A stretch of 64,000 bases of DNA from Candidatus Hodarchaeota archaeon (GTDB lineage Archaea > Asgardarchaeota > Heimdallarchaeia > Hodarchaeales > Hodarchaeaceae): NCBI GenBank assembly GCA_016839815.1, contig JAEOTM010000187.1, forward strand, positions 37,214 to 101,213, in the 5' to 3' direction. This document shows, one piece after another, positions 43,318 through 53,025 of the stretch (its first letter is position 1; every line of letters begins with the position of its first letter). The notes below the pieces were generated by a model that worked only from the letters and a program-made list of their open reading frames with translations, had not been told where the DNA came from and did no database searches. A program made the position numbers and the translations under genes.

Positions 43318-44962
43318 AAGTGTCTGAATTTGATAGACGATCAATAAAAATTTGTGGTTTATCCTCATATCTGAGTAAGACATCATCACATGCTAATATC
43401 TGGAGGTCTTCTTCACTTCCATCGGAATAGATAGTTCTTTGTAGAAGATTGCCAAAACCATCCTGTACATGAATGATAATCTGTTCAATATCCTCCTTAA
43501 TTATTTGAGGAAAATCCGTATTTATCATACTTGAATCCCATATAACTCGGCCATATGTTGTATTTTTCCAAAATATTGGATTTTTCATATTGGGAAAGTC
43601 AAAAATTCTTCCATCATTCAAATAAACGGAAGCATTGACACTTAATACATTTGAAAGTGAATCCTCAACGTTAAATCGTAGAAAAGTGTGATGAAGCAGT
43701 TGAGGATCTTGATCCCAATCCTGCTCTATATATCGTGTAGTAAGTGTTAGGTTAGATATAGAAGGAGGTGTTTGGTCGGTTATATTCAAATCACGCCAGA
43801 TAGTCACTTTCTGAGGAACACTTTCTGGAGTTATTTCCAGTAACAATTCCTTAGAATCCTTGTAATCCCTAATTGAGAACTGAGAAGAGAATTTATTATT
43901 GATTTGAGGATAAGGATTCTCCCACGATTTTGGAAGTAAAATTCCCATAGTTAATGGAACGTTGAAGATATCCGTATTAAGTTTAGGAGTTGAAAACTCA
44001 AATTCAAGTTTTTCGTCAAAATAGTTTATCGTAGAAAACTCGGTAAACTGTTTTTCAATCTCATAGGCAACGAGTTCACCCCAGGAAGTATACCAGACAT
44101 CTGGCCAGCCCGAGATACTTGAAATTGTCTCTTCATAGCTAGTAAAGTCGGTTACACCATATGTTTTCCCAGGAGCGTTCGTATGACCATATCCTTTGAA
44201 AACTTGATATCCTTCAGAGTGATATATCTTCTGAAGAATTGGTTCAATTTTATTGAGATTAGTATCTTCAATTCCACTTGAACTAATGGTAGCTCCCTCT
44301 AATGGCCATGAGGAAGGGGGCCATGAGGTCCCTCCTGCATTAATCGTTCGACCCAAAGTGAAGTATTTCTTTACAAAATTTGATCCCCCAAGATCTCCAA
44401 ATGGGTACGCAAAAACAATTGGAGTAAATCCGAAAAGCTCTTCTATGCCTGTACGACCCCATTTCACATAATATTCCCTTTCTACTGTGCTACATTGCGA
44501 AAGGTGAACATGTTTTCCACAATGAGATTGAACATCGTATCCTTGAAATAATTCATCCATTAAGAATGCATACCGCCAGTAAGACCGATTGGGGTAACTT
44601 CGATAAGAAGGAGCAAAAATAGTATGGGAAATACCGTACTTTTGGTCAATTGGAGCTAATTTTACATCATATAGACGAGCATCATCCCAGGAGAGGGTAA
44701 AAGTAGTATTGCAATCTTGAGAAAAATATGTGATACGGGGTTTATTAGGAAATTGACTGAAATTAGGATTGCTAATTGGAGGAGGTTCTTCAACTGGTGT
44801 CAGAAATGGAAATATTAACAATGAAATATTAGCAAAAATGATCAGAATACCAATCAGTCCTTTCTTTTCGAAGAAAGTAGTAAGAGTTGATCTTAATAAA
44901 AGAGCAAAACTCCATAAAAAGTGTAAGAATTGATTAAATAGTAGTAAATTCATCTTAAACAC
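43316..44962 (-). CDS. Membrane-anchored polysaccharide deacetylase (NodB/CE4-like)
   Basis: The 548-residue product has an N-terminal anchor (GLIGILIIFANISLLIFPFL) and an extracytoplasmic NodB-like barrel. Its motifs are TLSWDDARLYD (catalytic base and metal Asp), VQSHCGKHVH (metal His pair) and FAYPFG. A beta-rich C-terminal region (about 350-548) may bind carbohydrate. CE4 enzymes remove acetyl groups from surface sugars. The start is GTG 44962 or ATG 44953. A TATA-like CTTATA about 40-50 bases upstream would give a nearly leaderless message. Three operator-like boxes lie further upstream. Confidence 0.85.
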   Translation of the reverse strand: MFKMNLLLFNQFLHFLWSFALLLRSTLTTFFEKKGLIGILIIFANISLLIFPFLTPVEEPPPISNPNFSQFPNKPRITYFSQDCNTTFTLSWDDARLYDVKLAPIDQKYGISHTIFAPSYRSYPNRSYWRYAFLMDELFQGYDVQSHCGKHVHLSQCSTVEREYYVKWGRTGIEELFGFTPIVFAYPFGDLGGSNFVKKYFTLGRTINAGGTSWPPSSWPLEGATISSSGIEDTNLNKIEPILQKIYHSEGYQVFKGYGHTNAPGKTYGVTDFTSYEETISSISGWPDVWYTSWGELVAYEIEKQFTEFSTINYFDEKLEFEFSTPKLNTDIFNVPLTMGILLPKSWENPYPQINNKFSSQFSIRDYKDSKELLLEITPESVPQKVTIWRDLNITDQTPPSISNLTLTTRYIEQDWDQDPQLLHHTFLRFNVEDSLSNVLSVNASVYLNDGRIFDFPNMKNPIFWKNTTYGRVIWDSSMINTDFPQIIKEDIEQIIIHVQDGFGNLLQRTIYSDGSEEDLQILACDDVLLRYEDKPQIFIDRLSNSDT

Positions 44963-45034
44963 ATCAAATAAGGATTTTAAAGACTTATAACTCTAAAATA
45001 CTTATAGAATTGACGTTTTTAAGACGATACAAAC

Positions 45035-45089
45035 GAACAGATTGTTTTCTTTTACAAACGGATTGTTTTTATTTCGGAACAGATCGTTC
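45035..45089 (-). promoter_or_regulatory. Three phased GAAC-N5-GTTC boxes upstream of the deacetylase
   Basis: GAACAGATTGTT (45035), AAACGGATTGTTT (45056) and GAACAGATCGTTC (45077) have centres about 21 bases apart, that is, two helical turns on one face of the DNA. They lie upstream of the candidate TATA box, as activator sites would. The same dyad occurs before the gene at 45668-46363. The membrane-linked wHTH protein encoded between them is the obvious candidate binder. Confidence 0.55.
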
Positions 45090-45196
45090 TAAGAATTAGA
45101 TGACCTGTTTGACTTTTAGAACATTAGATGGAATGAGTCCAAGTGATGGAATTAATCGAGTTAGTGATTAGAACACCTTACAAGAATGGTGATATT

Positions 45197-45646
45197 CTAT
45201 AGAGGTTTCATCTGGTAAGTTTTAATGGCCTCAAAACAAAAGATTACTGAAACAGCAGAACTAAATACAAGAAAAAGTACATCTATCAGACGAAGAGGTG
45301 AGTCTTGAGTGAAAATTAAAAGAAAAGTCAAAAAACAGAAAGTTAAGGAGAAAGATAGATAAAAAGTCATACGAGGGATTAAAAGTCGACCAAATCTGAT
45401 ATAAAGTCCCAATACGCCTGTTTTTACTTCTTCCTTGATGAAATATTTGTCAGTTTTGATATCTTGAACTACCAGCCCTGCATTGACCAGCTTATTCATA
45501 TGATAAGAAACTGTGGAGGAAGAAGGGATGTTTAAGTTTTTCTGAATTTCTCTGATTCCAGATTGACCATGTGACAACAGATACCAGTAAATCTGCATCG
45601 TTTTTCCTTTTAATAAGTCATCCACTGTAGGGTCTACTGCTTTCAT
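45197..45646 (-). CDS. ArsR-like winged-helix regulator with two TM helices
   Basis: 149 residues. The winged helix (MQIYWYLLSHGQSGIREIQKNL, SSSTVSYHMNKLVNAGLV) is of the ArsR/MarR type. Two TM helices follow (FYLSFSLTFCFLTFLLIF and VLFLVFSSAVSVIFCFEAI), so the DNA-binding domain is tethered to the membrane. GGTGA precedes the ATG. It lies 21 bases downstream of the gene at 45668, same strand, so they form an operon, and it probably regulates this operon and the deacetylase from the GAAC boxes. Confidence 0.82.
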   Translation of the reverse strand: MKAVDPTVDDLLKGKTMQIYWYLLSHGQSGIREIQKNLNIPSSSTVSYHMNKLVNAGLVVQDIKTDKYFIKEEVKTGVLGLYIRFGRLLIPRMTFYLSFSLTFCFLTFLLIFTQDSPLRLIDVLFLVFSSAVSVIFCFEAIKTYQMKPL

Positions 45647-45667
45647 TTGTTTTCACCGTACAGTTTG

Positions 45668-46363
45668 TTAAACAGGAAACACGGAAAAAATCAATTCTGC
45701 CAAAGCATTCATACCAGCATAAATATTCGAAGAATCGGTAATCTCTAGAAATTGCATGTTATGGGTGTTATAATAAACCTGTACGATCCTTACTCCCCTG
45801 AATGAAATTTCAGTCTGCTCCCAAACACCTTGAAGAAATCCAAAAACCATCTTTTCTTTTGAGAAAGCAATGCTAAACGCAGTTCCATCCTCATACGCAA
45901 TATCCATCAAAAATGTAGGTGGATCTATGTCACCAAGATCATTAATTGTTTGACTGACATTATCTAAAGGAATTATTGTGGAACGAAATTGTACCATAAC
46001 CTCTTGAAGTTGTGAGCGATTTATTGGAGATATTGTCGCCGTTGGTTCATGTAATAATGCCATGGTAAAGGTTCCATTGATATCACCAACTTGTATACCA
46101 TCAATGAATTTAGAATAGTGTGTAGATATATTCACATTCAACCAAGTATTATTAAAAATCCAAACATAGCTGATATTGGCTTCTTTACTCTCCATTTCTT
46201 TGGCAATCGTGGAACCAGTAGTTTCTTCAACAGGTGGTACAAACGGTATTATATTAAACGAATTATATAAGCTTGATACTGCTAGAAAGAGAAGAATGCC
46301 TGTAATTCCTCCTGCGAAAATTGCGATTAGTCCTTGTTTTTTGAATGATCCATTTAGAGCCAT
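45668..46363 (-). CDS. Membrane-anchored extracytoplasmic hypothetical protein
   Basis: 231 residues from ATG 46363 (MALNGSFKKQGLI), supported by AGGGTG before it. The tracked frame adds 31 residues without support. One N-terminal TM helix (IAIFAGGITGILLFLAVSSLY) is followed by an external beta-rich domain (NISYVWIFNNTWLNVNISTH, VQFRSTIIPLDNVSQ). It could be the sensor or partner of the co-transcribed membrane wHTH regulator, which would then form a one-component membrane signalling pair. Function otherwise unknown. Confidence 0.7.
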   Translation of the reverse strand: MALNGSFKKQGLIAIFAGGITGILLFLAVSSLYNSFNIIPFVPPVEETTGSTIAKEMESKEANISYVWIFNNTWLNVNISTHYSKFIDGIQVGDINGTFTMALLHEPTATISPINRSQLQEVMVQFRSTIIPLDNVSQTINDLGDIDPPTFLMDIAYEDGTAFSIAFSKEKMVFGFLQGVWEQTEISFRGVRIVQVYYNTHNMQFLEITDSSNIYAGMNALAELIFSVFPV

Positions 46364-46433
46364 TTTAGCACCCTTTTGGAAAGTAAGAATCAAGAAAAGA
46401 AAGGTTTTACCTCTCTTAAATACATATACCTTG

Positions 46434-46464
46434 GAACAGTCTGTTCGTAAAAGCAAACGAGTTT
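46434..46464 (-). promoter_or_regulatory. GAACAGTCTGTTC operator-like dyad plus half-matching box
   Basis: GAACAGTCTGTTC (46434-46446) is a perfect palindrome. AAACGAGTTT (46455-46464) is a second box whose centre is about 20 bases away. They lie just upstream of a TATA-like TATATGTA (about 46421-46428) for the leftward operon. The dyad matches the boxes at 45035-45089. Confidence 0.55.
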
Positions 46465-46562
46465 AGTAAGGTATAACAAAGCCTACTTATACCTACACTG
46501 AATCCTAGTAAGAACATTTCTTTGTAATAACTAATTAACTAATATAAAACAAATCTAAAGTA

Positions 46563-47483
46563 TCAATCGAGTAAATCGCAGTATTTTAACGTTACTAATA
46601 ATTCGTAAGTTAGTTTTCCGGCCCATTCTTTCTCTATCTTGTTCCAAAGATCAGTCTCTCCCCATTTCCAGCTAGGATGTGACCCACCATCTGGGAATAA
46701 TCTATCAACCTCATTCTGGAGTAGGTTGACAATCTTTTTAGGAAATTTCCGGTATAAAAAGGAATTTTTTTCAGTAACTAACCTCTGGATCTTAACATCT
46801 TTGAGATTAGTGGTATTTAATAGCTCAGTATCCCTAAAGCTGTTTTCTAGCATGATAAAAATTTGCTTCTGTAAATCTTCAGATATTTGAGGTAAAAGAC
46901 GCTTAAAGCATAGGAAATCATAATAAGGTGATTTTCTAAGTTTTGGAACGAGTTTGAGATATTCATTCAGGTCTATTACTACTTCTTCAAGTAAAAATGG
47001 AAGTACAAGATCCGAATATTGTAATAGATACCCGATGACTTCAACAGAGGGGTTAGGCCAGCTTTCGATGTTTGGAGGTTCCAGTTTTTCAATTATCCAC
47101 CAGGGTGCTTGGGAGGAATGATTTATGATTCGAGGGACAGGATACCAAAAATACCTAAGGGGAAAATCCATTGAAAATTGTTGAATACTCTTTGTGAGAT
47201 AAGAAATTGCCCGTTCAATTATTTTATTTGGTTTTGACAATTTTAGTTCATTAAGATATTGCATAGCTACAGTGGTTGCCAATACAGATGATCTTTTTGT
47301 ACGAAAATCAGGTTCCAACGCCTGTCCGAACCCCCCATCATCATTTTGATAGTTTTTTAATAAATCTAGAACCATTTGAGGTGAACCATTATTAAATTCT
47401 AAATTATAAAGAGCTTGGTCTATTGGTCGGGCATGAGACCTAATGAAATTCTCTGCTTTTTCAAACTGTGATTTAGAAAGCAT
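46563..47483 (-). CDS. Alpha/alpha-toroid (prenyltransferase/squalene-cyclase-like) protein
   Basis: About 306 residues (from ATG 47483; the tracked GTG adds three). The toroid repeat motif is seen in LLKNYQNDDGGFGQALEPDF, with helices such as SVLATTVAMQYLNEL. The fold serves terpene cyclases and prenyltransferases, but the catalytic Asp-rich or zinc motifs are absent here, so the activity is unknown. It is divergent from tldD, sharing an 88-base promoter gap. Confidence 0.7.
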   Translation of the reverse strand: MLSKSQFEKAENFIRSHARPIDQALYNLEFNNGSPQMVLDLLKNYQNDDGGFGQALEPDFRTKRSSVLATTVAMQYLNELKLSKPNKIIERAISYLTKSIQQFSMDFPLRYFWYPVPRIINHSSQAPWWIIEKLEPPNIESWPNPSVEVIGYLLQYSDLVLPFLLEEVVIDLNEYLKLVPKLRKSPYYDFLCFKRLLPQISEDLQKQIFIMLENSFRDTELLNTTNLKDVKIQRLVTEKNSFLYRKFPKKIVNLLQNEVDRLFPDGGSHPSWKWGETDLWNKIEKEWAGKLTYELLVTLKYCDLLD

Positions 47484-47538
47484 CAACCTCACAATATCAA
47501 GAATTGGTAGACGTAGATCTGTAATATTCTTTAAGAAC

Positions 47539-47546
47539 TATATACT
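47539..47546 (+). promoter_or_regulatory. Candidate TATA box of tldD
   Basis: CTATATAC lies about 29 bases upstream of ATG 47572, which fits a leaderless message. An overlapping CATATATATG at 47561 could be an alternative box. Confidence 0.35.
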
Positions 47547-47571
47547 AGAAACATCACTTACATATATATGG

Positions 47572-49017
47572 ATGTACCTGACAATGGAAGATGTCCTAGA
47601 ATTTGCAGTGAATGAGGGGGAAAAGGCAGGGGCGGATTTTGTTGAAGCCCGGTTTGAGGATTTAAAACTTCAGACACTAATTCGCGAAAAAGATACAATG
47701 AAAGATGTACTGAGTTCACGTCGTCGTGGTATCGGTATCACAACCTACTATAAAGGAGTTCAAGGTTTTAGCTATACAGCTGCTCTCTCACAACCTGATG
47801 TGAAAGAAACAGTCCTCAGAGCTGTAAAAATTGCTAAGGCTTCTGAACCCACGGCAAGATTGAGATTACCTTTTGAAAAAGATGGAAATTTACCAGATTT
47901 ACGATCTCCTTTGGAATTTAAAGTAAATAAACATCCCAAAAAGTTTGATTTGGCTTATAAGAAAGAATTAGTTGATAGAGCTTCAAGTACCGCATTATCA
48001 TTTGATTCTCCAAAAGCAAATTCCATTATTGGCCGATATGGGGAGTTGAGTGGGATTAAGATGATCTATACATCTGAAAATCGGTTAATTAGTTATAAAC
48101 CACTCATTACTGATCTACGAATGACTGTGATTGTAAAGGATCCCAAAACTGGAGAACTGCTCAGAGCTGGAGATGGGCATGGTGGCGCTTTTGGCCTTGA
48201 TCGTTGGGAACACAAAGGCAGAACACCTGAAGAACTAGGGACTAATGCGTATAATTGGGCCGTTGAAAAGTGTGATGCCAAAAAACCACCCGCAGGAAAG
48301 CATCGCGTGCTAACTGACCCTGAACTAACTGCAGTATTGGCTCACGAATCCTTTGGACATTTAACAGAAGCTGATGGTGTTGTAGAGAAATCTAGTCCAC
48401 TTACAGGAAAAATTGGCCAACAGATTGCCACTGATATTATTAATGTCATTGATAGAGGTGTTAATCCTGGTGAAGGAGGATTATGGCTACCTTTCGATGA
48501 CCAAGGTGTTCCAACTGCTGAAACAAATCTCGTTGAAGCAGGTGTGCTCAAATCATACCTACATAATAGAGGGACAGAACATGCCGTACCTGATTCAGGT
48601 GGATTGAGTGGTAATGCAAGAGCTTTAACATATAGACATTCTCCCATTCCACGAATGAAAAATACTATCTTCTTACCTGGAGATGTGAAGACTGAAGAAG
48701 AAATGCTTGAGTTATTAGGAACAGGTATCTATTCCATTGATACCTCAGGTGGTTCTGTATCAATGTCTAATTTCCAATTCTTTGCTCTACGCGGATATTG
48801 GGTAGAGAATGGAGAGAAGAAATACCCTCTTCGTGATCATCTTTTAACTGGAAATATTCTTCAATGCCTTTTACAAGTTGAAGCCTTAAGTCAAGAAACT
48901 GTTCTTTTATCTGGTTACTTTGGAGGTTGTGGAAAAGGTGGTCAAAATGGCTTATCTGTTGGTATGGGTGCTCCTCACATGCTTTTCTCGGAAATTCAGG
49001 TTGGAGGAGAAAACTAA
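47572..49017 (+). CDS. tldD: TldD metalloprotease, catalytic subunit
   Basis: About 481 residues. The zinc motif HESFGHLTEAD (HExxxH plus downstream ligands) marks the active TldD subunit. The N-terminal domain begins MEDVLEFAVNEGEKAGADFV, and the C-terminal beta part has LSGNARALTYRHSPIPRM. TldD/TldE forms a heterodimeric, chamber-type protease that degrades unfolded peptides and trims RiPP precursors. The tracked frame begins 43 codons earlier; ATG 47572 (or 47584) matches the family N-terminus and the promoter. It is co-transcribed with pmbA/tldE. Confidence 0.93.
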   Translation: MYLTMEDVLEFAVNEGEKAGADFVEARFEDLKLQTLIREKDTMKDVLSSRRRGIGITTYYKGVQGFSYTAALSQPDVKETVLRAVKIAKASEPTARLRLPFEKDGNLPDLRSPLEFKVNKHPKKFDLAYKKELVDRASSTALSFDSPKANSIIGRYGELSGIKMIYTSENRLISYKPLITDLRMTVIVKDPKTGELLRAGDGHGGAFGLDRWEHKGRTPEELGTNAYNWAVEKCDAKKPPAGKHRVLTDPELTAVLAHESFGHLTEADGVVEKSSPLTGKIGQQIATDIINVIDRGVNPGEGGLWLPFDDQGVPTAETNLVEAGVLKSYLHNRGTEHAVPDSGGLSGNARALTYRHSPIPRMKNTIFLPGDVKTEEEMLELLGTGIYSIDTSGGSVSMSNFQFFALRGYWVENGEKKYPLRDHLLTGNILQCLLQVEALSQETVLLSGYFGGCGKGGQNGLSVGMGAPHMLFSEIQVGGEN

Positions 49018-49034
49018 GTTTAGGATGTGATTCT

Positions 49035-50426
49035 ATGGGTAAAGTTGAATTTGAAGATATAAAGGGATATCTACAGGGACTTGCTGATGATACGATTAAA
49101 TATGGGGCCTCTAAATATCCTAATATGGAAATAGAAGCATATCTACAGTATGGGTATGAAAGCGAGATTAGTATTGAAGGAGGATTACCAAAAGCACTCG
49201 ATGGTTTTGGTGGAGGAATCGGCATTCGGGTAGCGGACAAAAAATGTGTTGGATTTGCATCTGCCTCTGGTCTCGCAGAAGAAGGGCTATTTGCTACAGT
49301 CGATGATGCAGTTGCAACCATGAAAGCAATTAATGCATCGGATGAAAAATTTCAAGGCTTTTCTGATCCTGTTACACGTCATTCTGTTGACGGGGATCTG
49401 TACAAACCCATTCTCGATTTAACCTCGGCTGAATTAATACAAATGGTGAATCAAATTACTTCAGAAGCTCGTGAAGTCGATAAACGAATTGCTACTATTG
49501 TTGGAAACACTGGACTCGCTTATGGTGGTTTTGCTGTAGCCAACAATCGGGGTATTAACAATGCAAGTACCGCAGTTGCATCATTTATTGTGATTCAATG
49601 TATTGCGCAAGAACCTGGTTCTGACAAACGGAAAATTGGTTTCGAATTTGATGTGAGTCGATCTCGTGAATTGAAATGGGATGGATTAGCTGAAAAAGCA
49701 GCTACTCATGCAGTAAAGCTCTTAGAAACAAAGAAGCTCAATAAATCTGAACCAATGCCAACCGTTTGGGAACCCCGAATAAGTTCCACCTATGTTATGA
49801 GTAGTCTTTCACCGGCTTTAAATGGACGTATGGTTGTCGAAGGACGATCGCGTTTTGCTGACAGAATTGGTGAGGAAATCACACTCAAAGAATTTTCACT
49901 ATTTGATGATGGACAGTTACCAGAAGGTTTGAGTACTTCTGCTTTTGATGCAGAAGGAATTCCTACACAGAAGACTTCTCTTGTTGAAAATGGCGTTTTG
50001 AAGAATTTCCTGTTTGATACTTACTATTCCCGTGTTTTCGGAACAGAAAGTACCGCAAATGCCTCCCGTAGTGGCCAGGGATTCACTTCCACCCCACAGA
50101 TTGGAGTAACAACACTTATTGTATCAGAAGGGTCTACAGACGTTGATACTACGATAAGCGAAATTTCAGAAGGAATTTTTATTCAAGATTACGTCATGGG
50201 TTTAGGCCATTCAGATCCAATCAGTGGTGATTTTTCTGCAGTAGCCCCACAATCATTGTACATAAAGGATGGAGAAATTGCTGGATCTCTTGATCCAGTT
50301 ACAATCGCGGGAAATTTCTATAAAGGATTTAACGAAATTCGACAGTTGTGTAATGATGCTATCTTAACACCTTGGAATATTAAAATCCCAACAATGGTTA
50401 TTGATGGATTTACAGTTTCAGGGTAA
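49035..50426 (+). CDS. pmbA: TldE/PmbA, partner subunit
   Basis: 463 residues from ATG 49035 (MGKVEFEDIKGYLQG), 17 bases after tldD. The tracked frame starts within tldD and is not needed. It has the TldE fold (GFGGGIGIRVADKKCVGFAS, FAVANNRGINNASTAVAS, NASRSGQGFTSTPQ) but lacks the HExxxH motif, as expected for the non-catalytic partner. No RiPP precursor or radical-SAM gene is nearby, so a general peptide-degrading role is more likely. Confidence 0.92.
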   Translation: MGKVEFEDIKGYLQGLADDTIKYGASKYPNMEIEAYLQYGYESEISIEGGLPKALDGFGGGIGIRVADKKCVGFASASGLAEEGLFATVDDAVATMKAINASDEKFQGFSDPVTRHSVDGDLYKPILDLTSAELIQMVNQITSEAREVDKRIATIVGNTGLAYGGFAVANNRGINNASTAVASFIVIQCIAQEPGSDKRKIGFEFDVSRSRELKWDGLAEKAATHAVKLLETKKLNKSEPMPTVWEPRISSTYVMSSLSPALNGRMVVEGRSRFADRIGEEITLKEFSLFDDGQLPEGLSTSAFDAEGIPTQKTSLVENGVLKNFLFDTYYSRVFGTESTANASRSGQGFTSTPQIGVTTLIVSEGSTDVDTTISEISEGIFIQDYVMGLGHSDPISGDFSAVAPQSLYIKDGEIAGSLDPVTIAGNFYKGFNEIRQLCNDAILTPWNIKIPTMVIDGFTVSG

Positions 50427-50450
50427 ATCCTCCCCTTTTTTATTCTCAGG

Positions 50451-51011
50451 TTAATCTTTGTTAAAATCCTCAACGATAGTAGTACCATTCTCATATGTGG
50501 TTAGTTTTCGTTTTGGTTCTACTACTCCTGCTGAAGTTAGAAGATCTATTTCACCTGCAAGGCCCTCCTGATACTCAACGGCTGTTGAGTAGGATTCAGA
50601 TCGTTTAACTGCTCCTTGTGAGGATTGTATTCCATAACCGATAATTGCTAATATTATACTCGTTAATATTCCAAGCAATATATCTGGAAGTGCAAAATTC
50701 TCGCTTACATATAGAAACTCGATCATTGAAATTGGTACAATAGCGAATGTCAGAAAGATCAGCGTTACCATTCCAATACCCATGAAAGCAGCCCCAATTT
50801 CGGTAATTATTTCTTTTCTTGTTGAATTCAGACCAAATTTGTAATAAAATCCAATTGATAGCATCATAATTCCGAAAATGATTATTATACCAGAAATAGT
50901 TATTTCTATATCCTTAGGTGTAAATATGGTAAATTTAAAAATTGTCATAAGTCCATAGATAGCGACTAATCCCCCTACAATATAACAAAGGTATGCAATT
51001 CGTAAATTCAT
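50451..51011 (-). CDS. Hypothetical membrane protein (about five TM)
   Basis: About 186 residues. The ATG at 51011 is preferred because GGAAGGA lies 6 bases before it; the tracked ATG is 15 bases earlier. Helices include AYLCYIVGGLVAIYGLMTIF, ISGIIIIFGIMMLSIGFYY and LLGILTSIILAIIGYGI, followed by a hydrophilic C-terminal tail (YQEGLAGEIDLLTSAG). Convergent with pmbA across a T-rich terminator. Function unknown. Confidence 0.65.
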   Translation of the reverse strand: MNLRIAYLCYIVGGLVAIYGLMTIFKFTIFTPKDIEITISGIIIIFGIMMLSIGFYYKFGLNSTRKEIITEIGAAFMGIGMVTLIFLTFAIVPISMIEFLYVSENFALPDILLGILTSIILAIIGYGIQSSQGAVKRSESYSTAVEYQEGLAGEIDLLTSAGVVEPKRKLTTYENGTTIVEDFNKD

Positions 51012-51180
51012 TGGAGTTCCTTCCATTTTTATGAGCTATTGAATTCTAAAAGTTACAAATTCTATACATTAATAGTAATTATGAAGAAATATTTTGGTTT
51101 TCTGTCTCGGAATAAACCCCTCACATTCATTTTTCAAGAAATTCTCCTCCCCTAATCAGGGAAAAGGAAAAAGAAAGAGG

Positions 51181-53025
51181 TTAATGTATTACGGAAATAA
51201 CAGATTTATTTCTGAGTTTAATCTCTTGGAGTGAGCCTTGATGGGCATAATACGTGTAATATAATTTTCGATATGGCCCTTCTCTATTTATGAGATCTGC
51301 GTGAGTTCCCTGATCGACAATTTTCCCCTCTTCAAGTACTAGAATTCTATCTGCATTTAAAATTGTACTCAATCGGTGAGCGATCACAATCGTGGTTCGA
51401 TTTGAGAACACTGTCTGAAGAGCTTTTTGAATCATATACTCTGTATAGGCATCCACTGAAGCGGTCGCTTCATCGAGTAAAAGGATTCGTGGATCCTTCA
51501 AGAGAATTCGAGCTAATGAAAGAAGTTGTCTCTGTCCTTGAGATAATCCTCTGCCTCGTTCACGAATAGGGGTATCTAATCCTTTGGGTAGTAATTTTAT
51601 AAAAGAATCGGCGTTTACTGCGTGTAAAGCCCACTGTAACTGATCTTCTGAAGCATTTGGTGACCCTAACATAATATTTTCTCGAATAGTTCCCGTGAAA
51701 AGGAATGGTTCCTGTAATACAAACCCGATTTGATTTCTAAGACTGTCTGCCTCAAGATGTTTTAAACACCATTTTCCATCTAATACGATCTCTCCGTCTG
51801 TATATTCATAAAATCGGGCTAAAAGCGAAGCAATAGTGGTTTTACCAGAACCAGTTGGTCCAACAATAGCTAATGTTTGTCCTGCGGGAATATGAAGATT
51901 GAAGCTACTCAAAATGGGCTCATCTTTTTTATACTCGAAATTAACATTTTGAAATTCAATTTCTCCATCTAGAGGAGGTGTAGGTAGTTGATCGCGTGAA
52001 TACATACTGATAGGAACATCCATCAGAGAAAAAATTCTTTCTCCAGCAGCAAATCCCCCTTGTAGGGTGGCATAAAAAGTAGAAAGCGCAATAAGGGGTT
52101 GAAATAGTCTACGTAAATATGTAATAAACAGATAGAGTAAACTAGCAGTTAATGTACCAGAAAGGATTGAATTTCCTCCAATCACAAGAAGAATAAAAAG
52201 GCCAAATGCAGCAATTAAATCGAAGAGGGGGCCAACAACACGAAAGAGAGTTGCCTGACGTATATTCACCCGTACTTTTTCCTTCTGAAGCTCTCCGAAA
52301 TTATCCAAAACAACTTTCTCCTGACCAAAAGATTTAGTAATTTGGATACCAGAAATCTGTTCTTCCACAAACGAGTTTAAAGAAGCTTCAGCACGTCTTT
52401 GAAGTAATGATGCCTTCCGGAAAACAGAACGAAACATATAGACAGTTCCGAATAAAATGGGAAATATTACGAGTGACGCTAAGGTTAATTGCCATTGCAG
52501 TAACAACATCATCCCTAGAATAAGAGAAGCACGTAAAATAACAGAACCAAGATCCATTATGGAGGTCAATACTCCACCAAGCTGGAATGTATCCCCTGAA
52601 ATCCGTGACATTATTTTTCCTGTTTTATTTTGATCAAAAAAGGCGATTTCATGTTTATTGACCCTGGAAAAAATATCCCGTCTTAAATCATATGTAACAT
52701 GCGATTGGAGTTTTTGACTATTAACAGTGGCCACATAGGTCAGTATCCACTCTAATGCTAGAAGAAGCATATATCCTACGGTAGCACCAATAATAATCGT
52801 TAAATTTCTGTCCTCTGGCTGTTTGAAAAGTTGATCCAATCCAATAGCTAACCCTAAGGGTACAATTATAGATACTAATGCGCTTAGAAGAGAAAAAGCA
52901 ATTACTAAGATTAGAAACTTCTTATGATTTCGTAGGTAAGGTAACACACGACGAATGATCTGACGTTCTGTATACTGTTTATCCCACTTTGCAGCATTCA
53001 AAGCGCCCATTAAGTGCCAGGCCAT
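51181..53025 (-). CDS. Heterodimeric ABC exporter subunit with catalytic Walker B
   Basis: The 614-residue half-transporter has six TM helices (residues 30-320) and a nucleotide-binding domain. Motifs: Walker A GPTGSGKTT, Q-loop VLQEPFLFTGTI, an altered signature LSQGQRQ, Walker B ILLLDEATASVD with the catalytic Glu, and H-loop IVIAHRLST. The ATG follows GGAGG and overlaps the partner's stop. With the next subunit it forms an asymmetric exporter of the BmrCD/TM287-288 type, exporting drugs, lipids or peptides. Confidence 0.93.
   Translation of the reverse strand: MAWHLMGALNAAKWDKQYTERQIIRRVLPYLRNHKKFLILVIAFSLLSALVSIIVPLGLAIGLDQLFKQPEDRNLTIIIGATVGYMLLLALEWILTYVATVNSQKLQSHVTYDLRRDIFSRVNKHEIAFFDQNKTGKIMSRISGDTFQLGGVLTSIMDLGSVILRASLILGMMLLLQWQLTLASLVIFPILFGTVYMFRSVFRKASLLQRRAEASLNSFVEEQISGIQITKSFGQEKVVLDNFGELQKEKVRVNIRQATLFRVVGPLFDLIAAFGLFILLVIGGNSILSGTLTASLLYLFITYLRRLFQPLIALSTFYATLQGGFAAGERIFSLMDVPISMYSRDQLPTPPLDGEIEFQNVNFEYKKDEPILSSFNLHIPAGQTLAIVGPTGSGKTTIASLLARFYEYTDGEIVLDGKWCLKHLEADSLRNQIGFVLQEPFLFTGTIRENIMLGSPNASEDQLQWALHAVNADSFIKLLPKGLDTPIRERGRGLSQGQRQLLSLARILLKDPRILLLDEATASVDAYTEYMIQKALQTVFSNRTTIVIAHRLSTILNADRILVLEEGKIVDQGTHADLINREGPYRKLYYTYYAHQGSLQEIKLRNKSVISVIH

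Noticed and set aside
47443-47571. 43-codon N-terminal extension of TldD
   Set aside because: It overlaps the divergent toroid gene and its promoter. The family N-terminus and TATA position fit ATG 47572.
48927-49034. 36-codon N-terminal extension of TldE in the ORF track
   Set aside because: It lies inside tldD in another frame. The TldE family begins near MGKVEFEDI, and an ATG exists there.
48767-49321. 184-residue minus-strand ORF antisense to tldD/pmbA
   Set aside because: It is a shadow of two clear genes with no domain features of its own.
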